64,000 bases of DNA from Candida dubliniensis CD36 (lineage: Eukaryota; Ascomycota; Pichiomycetes; Serinales; Debaryomycetaceae), in NCBI RefSeq assembly GCF_000026945.1, contig NC_012867.1:2182501-2246500 (forward strand). The letters run 5' to 3'. The stretch's first letter is position 1. Every line of letters starts with the position of its first letter. Below the pieces are notes generated by a model. It worked only from the letters and a program-made list of their open reading frames with translations. It did no database searches and had not been told where the DNA came from. Made by a program: the position numbers and the translations under genes. Shown piece after piece: positions 28,293 to 37,345 of the stretch.

Positions 28293-29492
28293 CTACACCT
28301 CCTGGGGACCAAAATAGTCCAACGTGACCTTGACCCCCCTGCCTCTCAAATAATCATCTATCATCTTCATATACCCTCTTGGCCCAATCATGTACACATC
28401 ATCTTCCGGCTTGATAAAATCTAAATCCTCTACCGTCAACGACCGCCTATAATACTTGTCGATCGGATCAATAACCCTGCTCCGCGACAAATACTCAGCA
28501 ACCTCCAACTGCTCGCCATACTTCTTCTTGAGGTCTCTGAAAAACTGCCCAAACGACCTTGTCTCAGTCGACCTGTTTGAATACAAAAACGTAACCTTCC
28601 TTCCCTCAGCCAACCCCTTCTCGATCATTGGGGCTAGTGCAACAACACCGTTACCTCCGGCCAACATAACCATATTCCTCTTCGACGAGTGGTAATAACA
28701 ATCACCACAAGGTGGCGACACCTGTACAATATCTCCAACAGCCAACTTCTGGTGAATGTACGTAGTAACCTTCCCACCTGGAATATACCTCACAGTAATC
28801 CTATACTCATTGTTCTTTGGAAACTCAGATATCGTATACTCTCTCAACCTCTCTTGTTTGTCTGGCAACTTCCATCTCATACACAAGTACTGCCCACGTT
28901 TGGGGACTGGCACCGGCGACCCATCAACTGGCGTAATAAAAAATGATTTCGTCCCCACACACTCATCCTGCATTCTTGTCACCTTAAACGGCTTAAACCC
29001 ATACCATGGTTTATCCAGATACTCTCTAACCTCAATGTTTATCAAGATGTTTGCCAAGATCCTAAACGCCATCGTCCACGCTTCAACAAATTCTTCATCA
29101 ACAAACTCCTTGGGAAACTGGTCCACCATAACTCCAATCAAAATCTGCCCAAAGACACGATACTGGTCGGGACTCACCTGTCGTGCAACATGTTTGCTTG
29201 CAATCTTCATGATGAAATCCTTCATTGGTCTCAAATCATCAATATTCCGTGCAAACTCCAACAAACAATGATGGAAACTCCGTGGCTGTCTTAACAACGT
29301 AAGGTGTGTCTCATTAAAATACGGCTTGTACTCTGGAAACCTTTTAACCAACCTCTTGAAAAACTTCTCGCCAAACTGGATATCAAGATATTCAAGAATG
29401 GGGATCGAGTCTTTAATGATCTTCCTTTCACTCCGAGTTAACGGTCTGGTATCGAAGAAACACTGTGCTTTGGCGTTAATATCAATCGGCAT
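28293..29492 (-). CDS. Flavohemoglobin (nitric oxide dioxygenase family)
   Basis: From ATG 29492 the protein has 399 residues, the standard flavohemoglobin length. The globin domain (about 1-145) carries the proximal histidine in SKHVARQVSPDQYRVFG. The ferredoxin-reductase-like part has the FAD motif REYTISEFP, a PPCGDCYY segment where the family usually has PxGxF, and a nucleotide-binding GGNGVVALAPM in place of the usual GGVGxTPM. The enzyme family oxidises NO to nitrate with O2 and NAD(P)H. C. albicans has several (YHB1 and paralogues); the deviations suggest a divergent paralogue rather than the main NO-detoxifier. The frame continues 30 codons upstream across a TATATATA box, so I use the internal start. 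Confidence 0.85.
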   Translation of the reverse strand: MPIDINAKAQCFFDTRPLTRSERKIIKDSIPILEYLDIQFGEKFFKRLVKRFPEYKPYFNETHLTLLRQPRSFHHCLLEFARNIDDLRPMKDFIMKIASKHVARQVSPDQYRVFGQILIGVMVDQFPKEFVDEEFVEAWTMAFRILANILINIEVREYLDKPWYGFKPFKVTRMQDECVGTKSFFITPVDGSPVPVPKRGQYLCMRWKLPDKQERLREYTISEFPKNNEYRITVRYIPGGKVTTYIHQKLAVGDIVQVSPPCGDCYYHSSKRNMVMLAGGNGVVALAPMIEKGLAEGRKVTFLYSNRSTETRSFGQFFRDLKKKYGEQLEVAEYLSRSRVIDPIDKYYRRSLTVEDLDFIKPEDDVYMIGPRGYMKMIDDYLRGRGVKVTLDYFGPQEV

Positions 29493-29953
29493 CGCTTGGT
29501 AGACAAGTTCTACCTTTGGAAGAAACTGGGAAATGCTCTCAGCTATATATATCATATTCTGTAGGTTATCTGTGCATAACATATATCATCCTTCATGCAA
29601 CTGAACAAGAGAATTTTATATTTTGGTTGCAATTTTTACCGAAAGGAATGGAAATTTTAATGCGCAGTCCCGGAAAATGTAAGAAAAAAAAGAAAATGCC
29701 ACTCCTCCGCAGAAGGTTTGGGTGGCCAGTGGCAGAAAAATCGTGCCATTTGAAAAACTCGCCATCTATCTATCTATCTGTCGTACCAGCAGGAATCTTA
29801 AAAAAAAAAAAAATACAGACCCCGAGGAACGCTAAAAGAAGCATTCCACTGACTCATAACAATTTTTTTTTTGTCGTGCAGAAATGTAAATATCACCAGT
29901 TGTGATTCAGAATTTTTTTTTTTTAAAATTCTTCATTCCACCGCTCAAGTTCA
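29493..29953. promoter_or_regulatory. Divergent promoter region, flavohemoglobin / PRO1
   Basis: This 461 bp gap holds a TATATATAG stretch near the flavohemoglobin start (about 29545), an ATCT tetranucleotide repeat (29764-29779), A/T homopolymers, and a Gcn4-type site near PRO1. A 129-codon plus-strand frame across it starts with TTG and has no homology that I recognise; I reject it. Confidence 0.6.
29850..29856 (+). promoter_or_regulatory. Gcn4-type site (TGACTCA) upstream of PRO1
   Basis: A perfect TGACTCA lies about 98 bp upstream of the PRO1 ATG. Gcn4 binds TGA(C/G)TCA to induce amino-acid biosynthesis genes under starvation, which fits the proline pathway. The motif is directly visible; occupancy is inferred. 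Confidence 0.6.
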
Positions 29954-31216
29954 ATGACCAAACAGTTCACCATAGTTGTCAAACTTGGAACGTCGTCTCT
30001 CGTGGACGAGGTTACTAGAGAACCAAGAATTGCCAACATGTCGCTCATAGTCGAAGCAATGGTCAAACTACGCCGCCAGGGCCACAAGATCGTCATTGTC
30101 TCGTCCGGGGCAATTGCTTGTGGAATGAAACAGGTGGGACTACAAGACAAACCTGCCAACCTATCAGCAGTGCAGGCATTGGCGTCTATAGGACAAGTGC
30201 GTCTTATCAGAACCTTTGACGATCTATTCCGACAATTGGAACAACCTATAGCCCAGATTTTACTCACAAGAAACGATATCATGGATTTTACCCAATACAA
30301 AAACGCCCAGAATACCTTGAATGAGTTGATGGATATGGGCATTATCCCAATAGTCAACGAAAACGATACATTGTCAGTTTCCGAAATCAAGTTTGGCGAT
30401 AACGATAGTTTGTCAGCAATCACAGCCGGAATCATCCACGCCGACTACTTGTTTCTCATGACCGACGTTGAGTGTTTGTACACCGACAACCCAAGAACTA
30501 ACCCACAGGCACAACCTATTTTGGTGGTAGATAAGATCGACGACTTGCATGTAAAAACAGACACCGAATCTGGTGCTGGGTCTAAGGTCGGAACTGGCGG
30601 GATGACAACCAAACTAATTGCAGCTGATTTGGCAACAAACGCCGGCGTCACCACCATCATCACATTGTCGAGCCAGCCCTACTACATTCTCGATATTGTC
30701 GCCCACATCCAAGCACATGCAGACACATTGTCGGTTGAAGACCAGCGTCTTGCCCTACAAAGAGACATCCAGCAAGGCAAAATTCCGTTGCATACCAGAT
30801 TCCTAAGCAAGCCTCAAGATACACTAATCAAGTCGGATCGCAGATTCTGGTTGCTACATGGATTAAAGACGAAAGGTGCGTTGGTTATTGACCAAGGGTG
30901 TTTCCAGGCATTGACACGTCGTAACCGTGCAGGATTGTTGCCAGTCGGCATCCTACATGTGGTCGGGAATTTTCACCAAAGCGAGTGTGTTTCCATCAAA
31001 GTTGTCCCCGACAAGAACGGCGCTATTGAAGACGCAGTCGAAGTGGGCCACTGCAGAGTCAATTACCTGGCACCAGAAATTATACTAATCAAAGGTCACA
31101 AAAGTAGTGAGATTGAATCTATCTTGGGTTATGCCGACAGTGAGTACGTAGCTCATAGAGATAATTTGGCATTCCCACCAGTCATGCCTCCTTCAACTGA
31201 ATCCTTGATCGGGTAG
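29954..31216 (+). CDS. PRO1: Glutamate 5-kinase (first step of proline biosynthesis)
   Basis: The 420-residue protein has an amino-acid kinase domain (about 1-260), with [10 protein letters not shown] at the start, [21 protein letters not shown] and FGDNDSLSA, and [12 protein letters not shown] for nucleotide binding. A C-terminal PUA domain (about 290-400) ends with the GHKSSEI segment. It phosphorylates glutamate to gamma-glutamyl phosphate, which Pro2 then reduces. Length matches S. cerevisiae Pro1 (428). In the PUA motif normally reading NYS, codon 372 is CTG (31067-31069), fitting CUG decoded as serine. The next gene follows on the same strand after 76 bp. Confidence 0.95.
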   Translation: MTKQFTIVVKLGTSSLVDEVTREPRIANMSLIVEAMVKLRRQGHKIVIVSSGAIACGMKQVGLQDKPANLSAVQALASIGQVRLIRTFDDLFRQLEQPIAQILLTRNDIMDFTQYKNAQNTLNELMDMGIIPIVNENDTLSVSEIKFGDNDSLSAITAGIIHADYLFLMTDVECLYTDNPRTNPQAQPILVVDKIDDLHVKTDTESGAGSKVGTGGMTTKLIAADLATNAGVTTIITLSSQPYYILDIVAHIQAHADTLSVEDQRLALQRDIQQGKIPLHTRFLSKPQDTLIKSDRRFWLLHGLKTKGALVIDQGCFQALTRRNRAGLLPVGILHVVGNFHQSECVSIKVVPDKNGAIEDAVEVGHCRVNYLAPEIILIKGHKSSEIESILGYADSEYVAHRDNLAFPPVMPPSTESLIG

Positions 31217-31292
31217 TTTATAGATGTGTGTATTAATGCGAACACCAGCCAAAATTTTTTTTCTTTTTTTTTTGTTTTCAACCTACTAACCA

Positions 31293-33686
31293 ATGGACAC
31301 CATACATTATCAGATCTCTCCTGTGGTGGAAAATATACACCTAGATAATGAAACAATCACCGACATAACCACGTACCAAAATAACCTATACGTTGGAACG
31401 ACTAACGGCCACCTACTCCATTTCCACCGATTTGACGACACACAAGAGTATATCCCCCTATCCACTATCGATGTCGGAACTCAGTCCATATCCAAAATAT
31501 TGTGCATCGAGTCCATACAGAGACTACTAGTCATATCGAACCGCATAGTCCAATCCTATATCTTGCCAGAACTTTCTCCATGTCGCATGAAAAAGATGAA
31601 AGACGTAACCGACCTCTATCTTTTGGACAACCGAGTGCTCGTCTTGTCACCAACAAAAATCAGAATCATCTCCATACACGCAGATACCATTACATTACTT
31701 AAAGAGATATCTTACCAAGGAGGAGTGGCGTGCCGATCATGCAAGGATAGCAATTTTGTTGTTGTGGCAAACCACGAGAGTTATGATATTATAGATATAG
31801 ACAATAATAGAAAAGTCCCCTTATTCAACTACATATCAGAGTCTAAAGTCCACCCATGGATAATACCATTTGACGGCGAGTACTTGTTGACAGTTCTGTC
31901 GGACGCCAACACGTCAATGGCAATGTTTATAAACAACGCGGGAGATGTCACACGAGGAACCTTGACGTGGATAGACAAGGGGTACCCAGAAAACTCCATC
32001 GCCATAGAGGAAGACTATGTTTTTGCATTGTTTAAAAATTGCATGGTTGTTTCGTCGTTAGCTACACTTGAGACAGTTACAGAAACGGAAAACCCAGGGT
32101 ACACCATCACCAAAGTGCCGCTGGCATTTGTTATCGACAGGCGCTTGGCAAATATAATAGACACACTGTCACATGTCACCAGTCTAATTTTGACCGATGG
32201 GAAACAAATACTCGGCTTACACAGAATACACAAGCTAGTGGAAATACACCAAAAGTTTATTCAAGACAACCTAGAATTGGAATTAGCACCAGAAAATTTT
32301 ACGGGCAAGGACAGCCAGTATATCACCTACCTAGCATTATTCCAAGCCGTGGCTACCAAAAATGAGGACAAATTTTGGGAGATTGTCGAACTTAAGACAG
32401 ATAGCGAGCTAGTTTCGTTTGTATTCTATATATTGGGCGGAGGCGAAAAGCATACCCCATTCCCAGGCCTAAGCGAGGTATGCCAACACTACGGGGTATT
32501 CAAAAACGATCAGCTACTCAAAAAATACATTCTGGGTTTGTCCCACCAGTATCTATCAGCTACCCTCATACTATACTACTACCAACACTGTACAGATGAA
32601 GAAGCATTGACGTTTACTCGAAGAACCACTTTCGATAATACTCAACCCATTGTTGATTTGCTCATCCTGCAAAATCGTATACAATGTGCGTCTGAAGTGT
32701 ATAAAAAACTTGCCGTGCCAATTGAGTACAACACATTCATCAATAACCATTTACTGGACTCCTTGATAGACGACGCAATTGACCTTCTTTTATCAGGAAA
32801 ACTTGACGAAAACGAATACTCAAAAACATTGGTTAGTGTGTTAAAGTTTGATAAACAAAAAGGTATTGGCGTCCTAAAAAACGCGCCCCCAAAATACCAC
32901 AGCATCAACCAAACTGTAATGAAAGACCTTTCAGGTACAACAAACGATGAAAAAGGGTACTTGCTTCTCCGCATCGAGTTGATGGAAATAACACACAAAG
33001 AAAATCCTACAGACGAATTGCTACAACTTATCACACAAGCACTACACTTGTTGTACGACACCATCAAGGACCAATTCACCCATCTACACCAAGAATTCAA
33101 AAGTACCACTTCGTTGGAAAAAGAAAAATGGCCAAAAATATCCTGGCTAGCATTTCTTGATATGACTCCCAAATCCAAAGAGTTGCTGACATTTGCTGAG
33201 CTCTACTTAAAGTCGTTTGAATTGGCACGTAAAGTACCCGATGGTCCCATCTTTGACTACCACAGAATGTTTAGCAACTGCGACATCGACTCATTGTTAG
33301 AGTTTGGTGATTACTCAACTGCTGAATCATTAGCAGCAGGTGAAACTCCCTTACCAAAGAAAACTTTTTATGGTGCCACACATTTTACCCCACAACCAAG
33401 CACCACTGAGCTCGTACACATCCTCGACTTTTACGTAACACAGTATGCATCTGGATTACTGGCGGAGCCTGCAATTAAACATTTTGCTGAGACATACTAC
33501 CATAAAATCACACCGTGGCAGCTTCTCCAGCCAATTCCGTCACATTTCCCACTTGCATATTTAGTCGGTTATTTCCATTTAGTCATGGCCAATCAAACCC
33601 AACAATACAGAGACGTTTTGATTAGAAAGTCTATATCCAGAGCAGAAAGTCTACGTACAAGAAAACTTTTAGATGTATCCAAGTAG
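31293..33686 (+). CDS. VPS3: CNH-domain vacuolar tethering protein, Vps3-like (CORVET)
   Basis: The 797-residue protein starts with a citron-homology (CNH) beta-propeller (about 15-280; ITTYQNNLYVGTTNGHLLHF, ILCIESIQRLLVISNRIV, SYILPELSPC). An alpha-solenoid of the Vps39/TGFBRAP1 class follows (TYLALFQAVATKNEDKF and onwards). This is the layout of Vps3 and Vam6/Vps39, the Rab-binding subunits of the CORVET and HOPS tethers. I favour Vps3 from the propeller segments, but Vam6 or another family member is possible. S. cerevisiae Vps3 is about 1011 residues, so this is short. Its last 18 bp overlap the convergent COQ2. Confidence 0.6.
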   Translation: MDTIHYQISPVVENIHLDNETITDITTYQNNLYVGTTNGHLLHFHRFDDTQEYIPLSTIDVGTQSISKILCIESIQRLLVISNRIVQSYILPELSPCRMKKMKDVTDLYLLDNRVLVLSPTKIRIISIHADTITLLKEISYQGGVACRSCKDSNFVVVANHESYDIIDIDNNRKVPLFNYISESKVHPWIIPFDGEYLLTVLSDANTSMAMFINNAGDVTRGTLTWIDKGYPENSIAIEEDYVFALFKNCMVVSSLATLETVTETENPGYTITKVPLAFVIDRRLANIIDTLSHVTSLILTDGKQILGLHRIHKLVEIHQKFIQDNLELELAPENFTGKDSQYITYLALFQAVATKNEDKFWEIVELKTDSELVSFVFYILGGGEKHTPFPGLSEVCQHYGVFKNDQLLKKYILGLSHQYLSATLILYYYQHCTDEEALTFTRRTTFDNTQPIVDLLILQNRIQCASEVYKKLAVPIEYNTFINNHLLDSLIDDAIDLLLSGKLDENEYSKTLVSVLKFDKQKGIGVLKNAPPKYHSINQTVMKDLSGTTNDEKGYLLLRIELMEITHKENPTDELLQLITQALHLLYDTIKDQFTHLHQEFKSTTSLEKEKWPKISWLAFLDMTPKSKELLTFAELYLKSFELARKVPDGPIFDYHRMFSNCDIDSLLEFGDYSTAESLAAGETPLPKKTFYGATHFTPQPSTTELVHILDFYVTQYASGLLAEPAIKHFAETYYHKITPWQLLQPIPSHFPLAYLVGYFHLVMANQTQQYRDVLIRKSISRAESLRTRKLLDVSK

Positions 33687-34715
33687 CAACAATATATAGT
33701 CAAACACAATTCCATACCAAAAGATAAACCCAGTACGAATATTCGACGTAAATGCACCCCAACAACTCTTTGGGTCGTCCAAGTCAACCTTAATAATCTG
33801 TTTGTACAACCTTCCAATTGCGTATGCACCAGCAACGTAAAACCCGGGACCCATAGAGTTCATAAAACCAGAAAACGCATAAAGCCCGGCTTGCGAGACT
33901 GTCAACCCTTTCAAAATAGGCTTAGTCTTATCTCCCCATGCCAACGCAGTAGACTTGATACCGGCCTTAATATCAAACTTTTTATCTTGATGTGCATAAA
34001 TCGTATCGTACGTCAAGCACCATATCCAGTTGGAAATAAACAATGGCACTGCCACCCATAAATTCAATGGCGCCCCAACAGCAGGAAACCCCAAGAGACA
34101 CCCCCAGCTAAAACAAATTGACAACATCGCCTGCGGGTAATATGTAAATCGTTTAAACAACGGGTAGGCTGCAACAAACGGTAACGACAATGCTCCTAGA
34201 TAAAAACACTCAAATGGCAAGCTCAAAAGCACTGCCAACCCTGCAAAACATTGCACACCCAACCAGGCAACTGCTTGTGGCACCGAAACTCTTCCACTGG
34301 TAATTGGTCTCTCCATAGTACGGGCAACTTGATTATCTAAATTTCTATCCCAAATATCGTTGATGGTACACCCAGCACCTCTCATCACTAACGCACCAAC
34401 AGAAAACAACCCAATTGTCTTGGCAGTCACCCACAATGGTGCCGCTATAGAGTACGATGCCATGGTTATCCCCCAGTAACAAGGAAGCAACAACAACCAT
34501 GTACCCACTGGCTTTTCCAAACGCATTAATTCTAAATACGGAATGACTTTTCGGGGGAACCGTCTCAACCAGCCCAACCCTGCTTCTCGTGCCAAACGTG
34601 CAGCTTCCAATTCAACTGGAGAAAACTTGGGAACCCTTGTTTCATTGCGAATTATTCTCGAGTGAGCAAACCCTCTTCTAAAAACCTGGTATAATGGACG
34701 TCTAAATACTAACAT
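33669..34715 (-). CDS. COQ2: 4-hydroxybenzoate polyprenyltransferase (ubiquinone biosynthesis)
   Basis: From ATG 34715 the protein has 348 residues: a basic mitochondrial presequence (LVFRRPLYQVFRRGFAHSR) and then a UbiA-type membrane prenyltransferase. The first Asp-rich motif is NDIWDRNLD followed by TMERPITSG. The second is DTIYAHQDKKFDIKAGIKST. Together these bind Mg2+-polyprenyl diphosphate. It attaches the isoprenoid tail to 4-hydroxybenzoate in the mitochondrial inner membrane. S. cerevisiae Coq2 is 372 residues. The frame extends 26 codons upstream to the preceding gene, but the ATG before the presequence is the natural start. The upstream gene APC11 ends only 74 bp away on the same strand. 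Confidence 0.93.
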   Translation of the reverse strand: MLVFRRPLYQVFRRGFAHSRIIRNETRVPKFSPVELEAARLAREAGLGWLRRFPRKVIPYLELMRLEKPVGTWLLLLPCYWGITMASYSIAAPLWVTAKTIGLFSVGALVMRGAGCTINDIWDRNLDNQVARTMERPITSGRVSVPQAVAWLGVQCFAGLAVLLSLPFECFYLGALSLPFVAAYPLFKRFTYYPQAMLSICFSWGCLLGFPAVGAPLNLWVAVPLFISNWIWCLTYDTIYAHQDKKFDIKAGIKSTALAWGDKTKPILKGLTVSQAGLYAFSGFMNSMGPGFYVAGAYAIGRLYKQIIKVDLDDPKSCWGAFTSNIRTGFIFWYGIVFDYILLLLGYI

Positions 34716-34789
34716 GGTCTGTGATCGAGGAAACGAAAACCAACAAAAATTTTTGGACGTGCACTTTTTTTTGTTTTTTTTTTTTTTTT

Positions 34790-35197
34790 TCATCCAATCG
34801 TTTCGGGAACATACTCCTCAAACTCTTGATCAGTCTGCTCTGGCCGTTCTCTCATAACCTTATGCCCATCAATCAATTTCTTTAATTTTGCCAACTCTTC
34901 TGGTGCTTGCTTCTTCTGTTCTTTAAAGGTAAATATCTGTCTGCACATTGGACATAACCCCTTCGATGCTTCCTGTTCTAACCATTTCAATATACAGTGC
35001 AAGTGGAAATTATGTGTGCACCCTGATCCCAACACAACAGGACACTGATTCCCTGGGTATTTACAATTAGGACACGTTCCATCAAATGAAACACGACATA
35101 TACCACACAACTCTTCAACGTATCCATGCCCATCAGACGATGCAAGGTCCCAGTGCCACGTACAATAACTTTTCCATTCAACTATTTCCACTTTCAT
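34790..35197 (-). CDS. APC11: Anaphase-promoting complex RING-H2 subunit Apc11
   Basis: The 135-residue protein starts MKVEIVEWKSYCTWHWD, the Apc11 N-terminus that packs on the Apc2 cullin. It has a full RING-H2 set: CGICRVSFDGTCPNCKYPG, a CPVVLGSGCTHNFHLHCILKWL block, and LCPMCRQ. Apc11 recruits E2 enzymes to ubiquitinate securin and cyclins in the APC/C. S. cerevisiae Apc11 is 165 residues; human is 84. The C-terminal tail is charged and low complexity. BPL1 ends 62 bp upstream and COQ2 begins 74 bp downstream, all on the minus strand, so three unrelated genes sit in tandem with very little promoter space. Confidence 0.95.
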   Translation of the reverse strand: MKVEIVEWKSYCTWHWDLASSDGHGYVEELCGICRVSFDGTCPNCKYPGNQCPVVLGSGCTHNFHLHCILKWLEQEASKGLCPMCRQIFTFKEQKKQAPEELAKLKKLIDGHKVMRERPEQTDQEFEEYVPETIG

Positions 35198-35259
35198 GGT
35201 TTGTTTTGCAAGAAAGAGAGAATTTATTTATTTATTTATTTTTTTTTTTTTTGACGCGA

Positions 35260-37257
35260 TTAATTCTTCTTATATACTAAACCTCTAAATATGTCAAACG
35301 AATTTCCATCAGGTTGTAAATGCAACACTTTGTGCGTCTCTACATCTTCAGCAATAAGCAATCCATAATCTGGGGTGATACCCTTAATAATACACGTTCT
35401 TTGTTTCCCGCTACCATTATCAACCTCTACTTTCTGGTTAGTATGGAACCACCGCTTATAATATAAAGGCAAAAACGGCTGCAATCCTGACTTTTCAAAC
35501 ACAGAATAAAACTGGTCAATGGTAAACATAAGCTTTGCAAGTAACACCTCTGGCTCGTATGGCGGCAATGGTGACAACCCCTTTTCACGTCTGATCTCAT
35601 TCAACTTCTCTAAAACCAAGTTTAACGACGTTGTGGGTGCTGGGTTCGATACATTAACCCCGCCTCCCCATACCAAGTAGAAGGTTTTGTTGATAAACTG
35701 CGAGTTGATCAACGCTCCCGAAACCTTAACAAACTTCTCATCGACACCATCAACAGTTGCACTTATATCATTCTTGGCGTCCAACGACTTGAAATACTCG
35801 GGCTTCATAATAAAAATATCGTTGGGCCATTTTAGTCTCAATGGCATATCCTCATACCCAACTCCTTGTCCGGAAACATGGCTTCCATAGCCCAAGATCG
35901 ACTCAATTAACGCCAACCCACATAAATACTGCAACGTAACCACCGTTGACGAGGACGAGGGCGAAGGTGGCACCTTGAAAAGCACCGACGTAGCAAGAAC
36001 ACCTCTAGGGTTGACCCACACATTACCCCCACGACCTCGACCAGCAATTTGCGTGGTTGCAGTAATGGTGAACCCATTCGGAAGATGCTCCAACCATTGC
36101 GGATTCTTATCCATTATCGTGTTGGTAGACGTGATAACCTCAGCGTAACCCAAAATCCCGCCAAACTTGATCTCGCCTCCCCCCGACAATACCTGCAAAT
36201 TATCAAAATACTTCTGGATATTAAAATAGGGGACCATTTTCAGGTCTGGTATACCGGCCAGAGTTAGGAAGTTGATATACTTGGCTTTACCAACATACTC
36301 ACCGGCCTCCTGGGTTTCGTCAGCAAAATAAAAAATATCGTTGTTATCCTGAAACGGCTCATCACCAAGTTCCAATTTGCTGGTCAAATTCAGGTACATA
36401 TCCCTCACCTTGTCCTTAAACGGAGACACAACATACATCGGCGTAACCCTCGGAATGGCTGTATCAACACTCTCGGCAACTCGCAACCCCAATTTTTTCA
36501 AGCAATCCCTCATAAATACTTTCTTGTTGTGTTCGTGTTCCTTGAGTGTTTCAACCACCGAGGCATACCCAGAACCATCTTCATCTCGCGGATCCAACAA
36601 GTGAGAGGCGAACTCAGGGTGAGTGCCACTCAAAATAACGTGCCCCTTACCGACCTTTCTGTACACAACAGCAGCCTTCTCTGCATCCTCAACATCAGTT
36701 TTGTCCTCGTACCGTGCCAAGATTTCGACGTCTTTATACTTCTCAGCATTGATAAAAACAGCCCCACCATCGTAATAGTTGTAAACATGGTTGGGACACC
36801 CAGGCAACGCAGCAGTATTGACCATCAACTTCACCGCTCTTGCACCAGCACGCAGCTCATACTTGAAACCTTTGAATGCACACCCTTTGGCCGTTCCAGG
36901 GAAAAACCCAAGTTCTCGTGGTCCAGTCACCTCCATCGTTGGACTGCCAACCTCAAACTCACATCGGGCAGCCCCAAAATACCCACCAGCACAAAACCCT
37001 AAAAATCTCCCTCCTTGCTTGACATATTTCGAAATTTTGGTGGTGCCTTTCCCATCAAGCACTTTGCAGTACGGCAAATCCGCCCCTCCTGGTATAACTA
37101 ACAAAGACGTTTTCCTCATCCATGGCTCATTCAACAACACCGTCTCGTTAACAGGAAGGACAGCGTAATACGACGCCAAATGGAGTCGCAATGTCTCCAA
37201 ACAATGTTTTACACCTTCGGTTGTAGTGCCGGGGCCAGAATATACTAGAACATTCAT
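35260..37257 (-). CDS. BPL1: Biotin:apoprotein ligase Bpl1
   Basis: The 665-residue protein has the two-part eukaryotic layout. A class-I glutamine-amidotransferase-like N-terminal region (about 1-250; YSGPGTTTEGVKHCLE, VIPGGADLPYCK, GFCAGGYFGA) precedes the catalytic biotin-ligase domain. In the latter, GRGRGGNVW (about residue 405) is the biotinyl-AMP loop and LRLKWPNDI the conserved core, with NVSNPAPTTSLN afterwards. A small C-terminal SH3-like domain ends the protein. It biotinylates carboxylases such as acetyl-CoA and pyruvate carboxylase. S. cerevisiae Bpl1 is 690 residues. It shares an 88 bp divergent promoter with PIH1. Confidence 0.95.
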   Translation of the reverse strand: MNVLVYSGPGTTTEGVKHCLETLRLHLASYYAVLPVNETVLLNEPWMRKTSLLVIPGGADLPYCKVLDGKGTTKISKYVKQGGRFLGFCAGGYFGAARCEFEVGSPTMEVTGPRELGFFPGTAKGCAFKGFKYELRAGARAVKLMVNTAALPGCPNHVYNYYDGGAVFINAEKYKDVEILARYEDKTDVEDAEKAAVVYRKVGKGHVILSGTHPEFASHLLDPRDEDGSGYASVVETLKEHEHNKKVFMRDCLKKLGLRVAESVDTAIPRVTPMYVVSPFKDKVRDMYLNLTSKLELGDEPFQDNNDIFYFADETQEAGEYVGKAKYINFLTLAGIPDLKMVPYFNIQKYFDNLQVLSGGGEIKFGGILGYAEVITSTNTIMDKNPQWLEHLPNGFTITATTQIAGRGRGGNVWVNPRGVLATSVLFKVPPSPSSSSTVVTLQYLCGLALIESILGYGSHVSGQGVGYEDMPLRLKWPNDIFIMKPEYFKSLDAKNDISATVDGVDEKFVKVSGALINSQFINKTFYLVWGGGVNVSNPAPTTSLNLVLEKLNEIRREKGLSPLPPYEPEVLLAKLMFTIDQFYSVFEKSGLQPFLPLYYKRWFHTNQKVEVDNGSGKQRTCIIKGITPDYGLLIAEDVETHKVLHLQPDGNSFDIFRGLVYKKN

Positions 37258-37345
37258 ATTTGGTGTGGAATGAAAAAGAAGAAAAGTTCGGGAAAAAAAA
37301 AAACAGAAAAAAAATTTTGGGATGATTCATGAGTCTTCCTCAACA

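Noticed and set aside
29516..29905. 129-codon plus-strand frame between flavohemoglobin and PRO1
   Set aside because: Begins with TTG, runs through poly(A) Lys tracts and microsatellite, and has no family features.
36529..37002. 157-codon frame antisense to BPL1
   Set aside because: Lies wholly inside the well-supported BPL1 coding region; a shadow frame.
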